From the NCBI GenBank assembly GCA_038277395.1, contig CM076189.1:84991421-85055420 (forward strand): a DNA stretch of 64,000 nucleotides, read 5' to 3'. The notes below the pieces were generated by a model. The model was not told the origin of the DNA. It saw only the letters and a program-made list of their open reading frames with translations, and did not search any database. A program made the translations under genes and the position numbers. Shown in pieces: positions 22,080 through 32,600 of this stretch (the first letter of the stretch is position 1; every line of letters begins with the position of its first letter). Source of the DNA: Dryocosmus kuriphilus (lineage: Eukaryota > Arthropoda > Insecta > Hymenoptera > Cynipidae).

Positions 22080-22570
22080 TAGGACTTTAATTTGTGTCAA
22101 GGCATTTGCCAAATTTTAAGGATTATTACAGGATTGCAGAAGAGTTCACATAATTCAGATAATAATACAACAAAAGGAGTTCAAATATTTCCAATTTCCA
22201 AAATGTTCAAGTCTGTCAGGGTATTTTAAGGACTCCGAAATGACTTCAAGGATTTGCGTGGAATGACAGAAGAATTCCAACCATCTTGATCGAATTCGTG
22301 AGACTTCATACAAATCATATCGAACTTCATGTAAATTCAAAGATTCCTTAGATTGTAACATCCGGTGACTTTGAGGGATTTCAATAAGGGACTCCAGAGG
22401 AATTCAACAGATTTCGAGCGAATTACTGGATTTTGAATATTTTCAGTGAATTTTATTGGATTTCAAAACATTTTAAAGATTACTTAAATAGTTTTAACAG
22501 ATTGACCAGAATTTCAAGAGATTTAAAAAATTTCAATGTACGTCAAGGAATTTCGTATTCCGGTGTGCAA
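22080..22570. repeat. Degenerate TTTCAAGGATTT-type repeat field
   Basis: Same composition and orientation as 18101-19115: irregular TTTCAAGGATTT and AATTTCAGAAGATTT words with no coding content. Confidence 0.55.
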
Positions 22571-22624
22571 GCGTGAATAGGTGTCTTTTTACCAGACCCA
22601 TACCACCATAGTATATTGCATAAC

Positions 22625-22730
22625 TAGTGTTAGACGACTGCCTTTTCGTGAAAAGTGCAGTGTTTTCAGAACGAGTCCAAAAACACTACACGAGTCAAGA
22701 AAAAGGGCAGTCGCCTACCACTTGCTATGC
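22625..22730. repeat. Imperfect palindrome upstream of the four-exon gene
   Basis: TTAGACGACTGCC (from about 22629) is matched in inverted form by GGCAGTCGCCTA (about 22706), and the inner sequences CAGTGTTTTCAGAACGAG and CGAGTCCAAAAACACTAC add to the fold. It may be a small MITE or the edge of one. It lies about 550 bp upstream of the start codon of the four-exon gene. Confidence 0.4.
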
Positions 22731-23194
22731 ACGATACTTTTTACAACAAGATCATAAAAAGCACATTGACCAGTCTGTTGACGTGGGAGGGGGGTTGGAA
22801 CTCCTTGGCATGGGGGTGCAGGGGGCGAAGCTGCTGATCAGTTGTCCTTGCGTAATGTATAGTTCTGCACGCTAAGTCACGAGACGAGCGCGCTATAATT
22901 CTCGCTGAAAACATCGGCCTATTTCCATTTTTATCTTAACTATATTCCTCTCACTTATTGCGAAATCAGGAATGCTTGCGAAAATACTAAGGAATGCTTA
23001 TGAAAATACTCAATTCGTGATAGTGACGTCACGGAACGCCAAATCTGAGTCATTTCGTACGTCTTTATTTACATCGTTCGAAACGGGTCACTTTACACTC
23101 TATTCATCAGCATGAAAACATGCCCTTTTTTATGATAGTGTTGTAAAAAAAATATTTATGCAATAATTTTAGTCAATATTGAGATAGCAGCTTG

Positions 23195-23201
23195 TATATA
23201 A
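23195..23201 (+). promoter_or_regulatory. TATA box of the four-exon gene
   Basis: TATATAA, followed by GCAAGCAG, sits 56 bp upstream of the ATG at 23257. Transcription would begin about 30 bp downstream, near the ATTAGTGAC at 23223-23231. This gives a 5' leader of only about 30 nt, short but normal for small secreted-protein genes in insects. Confidence 0.5.
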
Positions 23202-23256
23202 GCAAGCAGTTGCTCATGATAAATTAGTGACAAGTTGGTTCCCCACTTCTAGTAAG

Positions 23257-23314
23257 ATGAGTGTCTCCATTTGTATTTTTCTCTTCACCTTTATGGTATC
23301 TATGAATTCTGTTG
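23257..23314 (+). CDS. Exon 1: signal peptide
   Basis: The ATG at 23257 is the first after the TATA box. The exon encodes 19 residues plus one base and ends at a strong donor, GTAAGT (23315). The hydrophobic core ICIFLFTFMV followed by small polar residues is a typical signal peptide, with cleavage probably near the exon junction. Confidence 0.7.
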
Positions 23315-26300
23315 GTAAGTACAATATAATATAATACAAATAAATTATTTACATATGTATATTATATCCAGATATCGATTTTTAAAAGTGTGTTTCTCAT
23401 GAAGTATATTCTATTCAAATATCTACTTCACTTTGAAGTAGTTCAAACATATGTTACTAAAATTGCGCGTTCATCTTCCTGTGTAATAATATTTTTTCCG
23501 AAAATATTGTTCTCTTATCACTTATAAAATAACTTGTTGTCAATTATTTCAAAAAATGAAATATTTGAGACACAGGTTCGAATAAAATTCAATTCATGTC
23601 AACGCAAATGCTCTAAACATTCCACGTTACTTCCTTACACTTGTCACATATTGAGGATATTGAAACATATGGTACTATCGTTTAACTTTCTGCATGCTGC
23701 GTAATTATGTCTATCGAAAATATTTTTTTTTAATTCTCATAAAATCAATTCCTGTAAATTATTAAATAAAGTAAAACATTTGAACATATTTTCGAAAGAA
23801 ACAATTCGGTCCATGACAAAACACAAGCTCTGGATGTTCCACGTGACGACCTTATACGTGTAACATACTGGGAATCTTGATAAATATGGTACTCTCATTT
23901 AACGTGCCTCTTGATGCGTACTTATGATTATCGAAAATATTGTTCCATTAATTCTTATAAAATCATTTCTTTTCAACAAATTAAGAAAGTAAAGTATTTG
24001 TGAAACGTTTTAGAAGAAAATTTGGTTCAGGCCAACATGCATGGTCTACACATTCCACGTCACGTCCACATACGTGTCACATATTGAACATATTGAAGCA
24101 TACAGTATTATCATTGAAAGTGCTTCTTGCAGTGTAATTATTTTTATCGAAAATGTTGTTTTATTATTTCTTATAAAATTATATCTTGTATATTAACTAG
24201 TAAAGTAAAACACTTAAGACGTATTTTTGAAAAAGATTCAGTTCATGCCAACACGCATGCTCTAAACATTCCACGTCATATCCTTATACGTGTGACATAT
24301 TTAGCATATTGAAACATATGGTACTGTCATTTTACATTCTTCTTGCTGCGTAATTATATTTTTCGCAAATATTGTTCTAATAACTCTTATAAAATCACTT
24401 GTTTTCAATTACTTAAGAAAGCAAAGCCTTTGAGATATATCTTCGAAGATAATTCGGTTCATGCAAGTGCTTCTTGCTGCGTAATTATGATTATCAAAGA
24501 TATTGTTCCATTAATCCTTATAAAATAATTTCTTGTCAATTAATTAATAAAGTAAAGTATTTGAGTCATATTTTAAAGCTCATGCCAACAAACATGCTCT
24601 AAACATTCCACGTTGTGTGCTTATACGTGTCACATATTGAGCATATTGAGACATATGCTACTATCACGGAACGCGCCTCTTACTGTGTAATTATTTTCAT
24701 CAAATATATTCTTTTACTAGCTCTTGCAAAATCATTTCTTGTCAATTACTTAATAACTTAAAACAGCTGTCAAGCATTGCCGATGACAATTCGGTTCATC
24801 CCAGCACACATACTCTAAACATTCTATGTCAAGTACTTATATGTGTCACATATTGAGCATATTTGAGCATGTCGTACAATCATTGGATGCACTGTTTGCT
24901 GCGTGATTATTTTTATCTAAAATATCGTTTTAATAATTCTTATAAAATCACTTATTGGCAATAACTTCAAGAAGGAAAATATTTGAAACATATGTTCCAC
25001 GAAGGTTGAATTCATATCAGCACACGTCGAAACATACAGTTATTTAAATCTCTCTAGCGGTGGATGTCTGAAACGACCGTTTTGGCGTTAGTATTGTAAA
25101 AGAACCACTATGTGTTTTCAGTTAGCCCCTCTTTTTGCTGGTATATTCATTTCAATTATTTTTAATACATATTTATTCTATGGGTACCACTCTTTTGAAA
25201 CATAAATTAATAATATTTATTTAATCGTTCGTTACAGTTAATTGTAAGAAATAAGCAGAATTTCAGGAATTTCAATACTTTTTTAGCAATTCGAAAAAAT
25301 TCGATAAATTCCAAGAAATTCGAAGTCCACGAATTTTTTTAAAATTTGTAAGAGTTGCAGGATTATTTAAACACCTCAAATTCCTTGAAGCTTCATTAAT
25401 TTTATGAAATTTCATGAATCCACTCAATTCCTTTAAGTTCTTGGAATTTCTTGTAGTTCCACGAAGGTATTGCATTTTCTGCAATACCTCGAATTTTTTG
25501 AATTCTTCAAATTCCTTTAAGTATCGTGGAAATCCTCAAAAGCTTTTAATGCCTTGTATTTAGCAGACATTTTTTAAATTCATTTAAATTTATTGAAACT
25601 TCTTGGAAAAACTTTATTGCACATATTTGAGTAATATTCCTTAAAATTATTCGAATTCCCTGAAGTTCTTTGGAATTCTTTGAATTAATTGAAATTAGTT
25701 TCAATTCCTTGAAATTCTTTATATTCCTTAAAATATTTCAAATCCCTTGAAACCTTTAAAATTTCCTGGAATACAGCAAATTCCTTGAAACACTTTAGGA
25801 TCCCTGAAATTCCTTTAAATTCATCAAATTCCTTAAAACTCCTCAAGTCCCTTAAGATACTTCAAATGCCTTAAAACTCCTCAAGTTTCTTGAAATAATT
25901 CAAATTCCTTAAAAACTCCTCAAGTTACTTAAAATGCCTAAGGTTCTTTAAAATTCCTTAAAAATCATTGAAATTACACGACTTTTCTCTAAATTACTCG
26001 AATACGATGAAGTTCCTCGAACTCTTGAATTCCTTGAAATTCCTCAATTTACTTAAAGCACCTCACGTTCCTTCGCATTTCGTGGAGATTTTCCGAATTC
26101 CTTTAGATTCTTTGGAAATTTTTGGACACACTCATTTGCATTAAATTCAGTGAAATTCCTTACAGTTATTCGTCTTCCTTTTAACTGCTTGAAAAATCTT
26201 GAAATTATTCAAATTATTTGAAATCCTTTAAATTTCTTGAAAATTTTCAAATTCCTTGAAATTTCTTAAAATTCTTCGAATCCTTTTAACTTCCTTGACA

Positions 26301-29300
26301 AATCGTCCATTACTTTCAATTCAATGAAATTCATTTAAATTACTTGAGAATTCTTGGAAATATTCAATTGCGTTGAATACAGTGAGACTACTTAAAATTT
26401 GTTGAAATCCTGAAATTGCTTTAAATAACTGAAAATTCTTCAATCTGTCTTTAATCCTGAAAAAATATTTAAATTCTTTGAAACAATTGAATATTTGAAA
26501 TTCATTTAAATTAACTGGAATTCTTTAAACTCCTTGAACTTACTTAAAATTCTTCGTCTTCTTCTTAATTCCTCGAAAAATCTTGGAAGTTTTTGAATTA
26601 TTAAAAATTTTTGTAAACACGAATTGAAAATAAAAAAAAATAAATTTAATATAAATTGAAAATAATTGAATGCAAGCATACGTTTTACGAACATGTGTTA
26701 CTTTTAATGACTGGATGCAAAGTGCAATTAGTTTCGATGCAAATTTCCTATATTTCTTCTTACAGCACCAACTTTTTCAAACAATTCTTGGTCAAGGGGT
26801 TGTAGGGGTAATTGAAATACTATTCAGAATATAATCTAAAATATTCAAAGATTTTGAGCGATTTCAAGAATTACAAGAGCTTTAAAAGAAACAAAACTTT
26901 CAAATGAATTCAATATGGACCGAAGAGAATAAAAAATGAATTCAATATAAATTGAAAATGATTGCCAGCAAATATACGTTTTAAGAACGAGTGGTTCTTT
27001 TATTTACTGTTTCGAAAGTGCAACTAGCTGCACTGAAGATGTCTTATATTTCTTCTTACAGAATCAACTGGTCTAAGGCTTTGGGATGAAAGAGACCGTC
27101 CTTATATTTTAGACCTGAATAACGAAGTAGTTACAAAACCTGGCGCTGTTCGTGTTGCCGGTAAATAAAAAATTATTTGTAATACAATCTATAATAAGTT
27201 GTAAAAGTTCTGACTAAGACTCTCGCTTCTTTCCTAGTTATAGAGCCTTTCATGGTCGGCTCTATCTTATAATAAAATATAATTTTTAGAATTACCCTCA
27301 AATTTGAATAAAAATTAATGAAGCATATATTCAGAAATCGGCTTTGACAAATATGTCCAAAGTTAATAAAGGACTTGGAAATCGATTCAGAAAAACGACC
27401 GCTGGAAATTCTTAAAGCATAAAATCCACTTTTTCCTTTCGTAGTTTTCCTCCAGCACGACGGGTTTTTCAGATTTTTTGAAGCCAAATTTTCTTTCTTT
27501 CAGACAATATGAAAAAATGCAACCCTATTCTGACAAGAAGAAAAATGAGCGACAAAATTTCGAACAAAGTAGTATCTCAAAAAATATAATTTTCGAAAAA
27601 CGATTTTCAAAATATCAGGGCCTAGCTCAAGCGGCATAAGAAAGCCCGGCAAATTTTCAGCGGGGCTATCGAATCCGGCTTCTCATTAACATTTTTCGGA
27701 ATTCGGGCAAGGGGTATAATCGAATAATATAGTCAAATCTGCTTTAAAGTCATCTGGAAAAGCGACTATACCAGTATGTCCGGTTTCGACAGAGGAATTG
27801 ATCTCTAGATTTTCTGACCCCAAAAGCCTTAGGTGAACTTATAAGGCCCGATTTGATGTTTCTGCGGTGTCTTGACGATAACTCCGTCAGTTTTCAAGTT
27901 AGGAAATTTTTTTTTGAAAGTTTGAAGAAACATAAGCCCTACAATATGATAATTTCTAAAAAGCTTTCGGTTCAAAATTTGAGAACGCTTGAAAGAGATT
28001 TTAAAATGCGACTAAAAGAAACCAAAACCAACTCAACGCTAAAGAAGTACAATATGTAGACGTAGATATAGTGTTGATTAGCATTAGGCAAATAATATAA
28101 GATGTTTAGTTTTTGGTATTTGTCTACTAGTCCATTTATTGTGTTGGGAAACATGCTTTCGGCCGAAACACGTCGAGTCTCTTCAGGTAAAATTCACAAT
28201 AGGTGTTAAAAGAAAAAACATTGGATCCTAAAAAATAATTCTACATTGCAAGGATGAAGAATTATGTCAAAAGTATAACCTATGCGTTATATACTGTACT
28301 TACATTATTCGATCGGAATTCGATGTTAGTGACAAGAAACTATTAGAATTAGTGTATAATAAACATAGTAAAGTTGATTAATAAAACATTTTCTTCCTCC
28401 TGGGCATGTGGTAGCAATACAAGAATTGTTTTTAAAAAGTTATGTAGCCATGGTATCCTTAGTACAAACTACTATACATGCCCAGGAGTGAGGTTAAGGT
28501 TTATAAACGACGTACGTACATTATATAGACGTAAACGGAACGGAATGGAATGGAATGTTTTGGTACTACGACGATTTCATAAGGCGGTGGAGTTTAAAGA
28601 AAATGAAATTACCTGGTCATTAAAACGAGATTTTAATAGATTCCGCTAAGGTAATCTATATCAGAACACTTGTTGACGGTATTAGGATGTTTAACAATAT
28701 GGTACATCTCTTTAAAGGAGCGCTTTAAAAGTTTATTTCATGTGTCAGTATCTTAGCATTATAGAAATTGAATTCGTTATCGATTGCGTGAGCGTGAAAA
28801 ACTAAAGCCGTACTTCTTGAATCCTTTTTGCAATCATTGCCATGTTCTCTGAGTCTATCTTTAAAAGGTCTAGAGGTTTGTCCATTATACAAAACTGCCA
28901 CATTCACAAGGAATTAAAATAAACTGCATGTGTCTTTAGTTCGAAAGGTATTTTATCCTTGTTTGTAGGAACACAACGATAAAGGTCCTTATCATATTTA
29001 AAAGCAACATGAATATTATATTTTTTTAGAGTTTTAATGTAAAATCTTGTAAGTTAATTAATAAACGGCAAGACAACAAGTCATTTTGTATCGAAAATGG
29101 GATCATTAACTTGATTATCAGAAGATATTATTTCTTTGTTATTAATGAAATTAATTCTTCTGTTACTGAATTTATTAATAATATCTGTGACGCTGCAATT
29201 TTATTGAACATCACAAACTTCGTTTTCATAATTTCTCCTGAAAATGTACTCTTGATTTTGCATTTTCGGAAACGCGTGGTCTTACACGGACAGTAGACTC

Positions 29301-29662
29301 GGCACTCCTTGATTTTTCTAGCTTATATATAATTTAGCCTAATGAATTCTCGACACATATCTTATTCTCGTATACACCTGGGCACCCCTGATCCCAGAAA
29401 ACAACCCCGAATTTTGAGTGGAGAACCTCCGCAGTGCGTCTTTAAAAAGGATTCGTCGTCACCTCCCATTCGGAAAGGCTTCTTCTGTCAGGAGACCTTC
29501 ACACATATCTTTCTTTTCGAGTCATCTACTTTAATTATCGCTGCTACGCTTACGACTTCTGATATAAAGGCGAATTTCGAGTTGAAGAAGAAGGAAGGAG
29601 ACATATATCGCTGTTCAATATGCTAGGCTTGTTCCGGCTGAGAACATGAAGAGCAGAAACTT

Positions 29663-29693
<31 letters not shown>

Positions 29694-32600
29694 TTCCCCA
29701 AGATATAGGCTTCAGTTCCATTGAGGAAGGTTTAGACTGCTAATATCTATTTTGCGTAATTCTCCCTGAAATAATAGGGTTGAATGATATGAATAGTTCT
29801 CCGTGAAGTTATAGGGTTGAAAGATTTTTGTAGTTCTCTTTATAAAGAATAAAGTAGAATGATTTATTTGGGTCGTTGCCCTGAAATAATAGGTTTGAAT
29901 GATTTTGGTAGTTCTCTCTAACAAGCTGGAGTGAATGATTTTGGCAGTTCTCTTCATAAAGAATAAAATAGAATGATTTAATTGGGTAGTTCTCCCTGAA
30001 ATAGAAGGGAAGCATGATTATGTTTTGTTAGTCCTCTCTAAAAAGACTAAGGTAGGACGATATCTGCGGAATCAAAAAAATAGAACGATTTGCTGTTTGG
30101 ATTTTCTATTTTCGAGGCTCAATATTATTTGCAATGAACTCGTTCTAAGTACCCCGCCCCTTCCCCACCTTCAACCTTCGTGAACCACAGCTATTCTCTG
30201 AGAGACCAGGGAAGAGCTTTAACTCTCGGGCGTTTGACGAAGGACAGAATCGAAAGGAAGGAAGACTTAGTGAAGAGAAGGACAGGCGACATGTCAAAGA
30301 ACAACTAGGTGTGTTGATTTGGCACGGTCTCTCTCACTCTCATGCGTTCAGAAATTCGTTACCACTACTATATTGCACCCCTTGTTTCCCCTTGTTCTCG
30401 CAGACCTGGCACGCGTCGGGCAGTTTAAGACATTTTAGAAAGTAACCACTTCTATACACCGAAGTGTTGAGACTGCCCGCTTCCGTAAAGTGGCTCCCGT
30501 TGACCCTTTCTACGGATTTTTTTTTTTTGGGGTAAGACTGTATCTCCTAGAATAGTATAGCCAAGAATACCTTAATTTAAAATCTGTTTCTTATCTCGTT
30601 TTCTTGCTTCCTTGGCTGTATCATTACATTATCTTGTATCACATCCGGTCTACTTGTCGCCCTTTTTGTTCTCCTTGCTTGAGGTTTCGATGATGCATTG
30701 TTAATTTCTTTAAATATGGAGTGCCGAGGGACAGAGCTTGCCTGTAGTTATTTTTCCCACACCGCGTCTGTGATTCTCTCCAGTCCCTCTCGTTCTCTTC
30801 TTATCGTGCAAATTCAATAGATTGTAATAATGTGGCTTTTCCCATATGATTTTCTTATCAAGCGTAGAATAATTTACGGGATTATATTGCCCTTATTGCC
30901 GGGAATAGGTATTTTATGGTTTTATGTACTTTAAGAATTTACGAATTGCACGCACCCTGGTGAAGTCCCCCCTTTTTTTCTTCCCCTGCCGTCTAATGAG
31001 ATTCTCACAGTCCTTAGTGTTGTCCAAAAAAATTATGGCATTGTAATTATATAATTGTTACGTAATTAGCCGATTTTGTACCTTTTTCCTAGAGTTTGTT
31101 ATCATTTCTCTAAGGCCAATTTGGTTTTTATCTGTTTGTTACTTTAAAACCTTTTAATTTGATGTTAAATAAACGCAATTGCAAACTGGGCTATATTAAA
31201 TGAATTTAGTCCCACCCCTCCATCTTAACCTAAAGTTTTAGAGACTGAGCTAGGTGGCTGATTTGAATCTGAGGTCCCGTATCTTTTGTCCCAAGAAAGG
31301 ACTGGCGCCCGCGGTTTTATCATGTTAGGAAAGATTTATTTTGAGCTTTCATATCACTTATAGTTTACCGTTTACCGTTTTCGGTTAGAGTTTTTGGAGT
31401 TTATTGCGTATCTTTTATTTTGGGCCACCTCAAATCACTTAGTGCATGACGCCATCGACCACTCTATTTTCCTGGTGATATTTCACTAGGGAAAAAGGGG
31501 GCATGTCACACATTATAAGGAAAACCGCTAGATAATAATGTTTCCTTAACGAGATTTATATTCTCTATATGGAATCTATTATGGGAAAGTGTGATAGCCT
31601 TGCCTACTAAACTATAAATGACTGAATTCTTGTCTGTAAAAGAAATGATAGATTAAAAATTAATATAACGTCTTGAACATGTTTCCTTCCGATACCAGAT
31701 GGTAATAATTGAGTTTTGTTCATGAATGAGAGCGATATCAAGGAAGTTCAATCTACTGTTTTTTTAAATTTCAATTTTGAACTGTATTCTGCTATTGAAG
31801 GAGTTGAGATAAGAAAGAAGTTCATAGGTTTTTTTTCATCTGGAACACAAATCAAGACGTCATCAACGCAACGGAAGTAAAAAGTGGTTTGAAAGGTAAT
31901 TTCTTTACAACATAATTTTCAAGTTCTTCCATTACCAAGTCTGCAATCACACCTGAAAGGGGAGACCCCATCAGGGTGCCTCAAGTTTGTCCAAAAAATT
32001 TATTATTAAACATGCAATAAGCGTTATCAATACAGAAAGTTAAAGGTTCTAAAAAATCATTAATCGGGATGTTGGTGTGTCGTTTGATTTTAGACCAATT
32101 AATGTTGATGTTCTTCAAAACGAAATTCTAGGTATATTTATGAACAATGATTTTACATCCAGCGAAACGAATTTCTATCCATTAGGTATATTGATAATTT
32201 TAATTTTTGTAATAATATCCCAGCTATTTTTGATGCATGCATCTGTTTTTCCGACGACGTTTTGAATTGTTTTACTAATAAGTTTTGAAAGGTTATACAT
32301 TCTGAATCTTAAAAGTGGTGAACGAACTGAAGAAAACTAAAAACCGCTTTCATCGCGTTTTCGCCCATATTCAAGCTATCCAGGTTTTTCCCGGTGACGC
32401 ACTTGATACAATAAGTACCATTTCTGTCTATATTATATACAACCAATACACTGAAACTATCGCGCATCACCATAGAGTGTTACGAAATCAACAGAAACTA
32501 CATTACCGACCGATCATTCTAGAGTCCCGGCGAATTCGTAGACTACTGCTAATTCTTAAGATTGGTTATCGCATTTTTCCACATTTATTACATTATTCGC

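Larger units (their letters stand above)
28060..32310 (-). mobile_element. Penelope-like retroelement, split by a 2-kb insertion
   Basis: On the minus strand the RT comes first (about 32310-31515), followed after an insertion by the linker and GIY-YIG endonuclease (29285-28690). RT motifs are VSLDVKSLFINIP, HTNIPINDFLEPLTF, FNNKFFGQT then a stop and GTLMGSPLSGVIADLVMEEL, FYFRCVDDVLICVPDEKKP, LNFLDIALIHEQNSIITI and LVGKAITLSHNRFHIENINL. The linker reads VLPFIN, LTRFYIKTLKKYNIHVAFKY. The endonuclease reads LYNGQTSRPFKDRLREHG and STALVFHAHAIDNEFNFYN. RT plus GIY-YIG is the hallmark of Penelope-like elements. Stops and frame changes show it is dead. Sequence between 28690 and 28060, including a GGCCGAAACACGTCG word, is probably its 3' region. 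Confidence 0.8.

Noticed and set aside
24127..24528. Two + strand frames of 61 codons in intron 1
   Set aside because: They are copies of the same part of the 216-bp tandem repeat, not genes.
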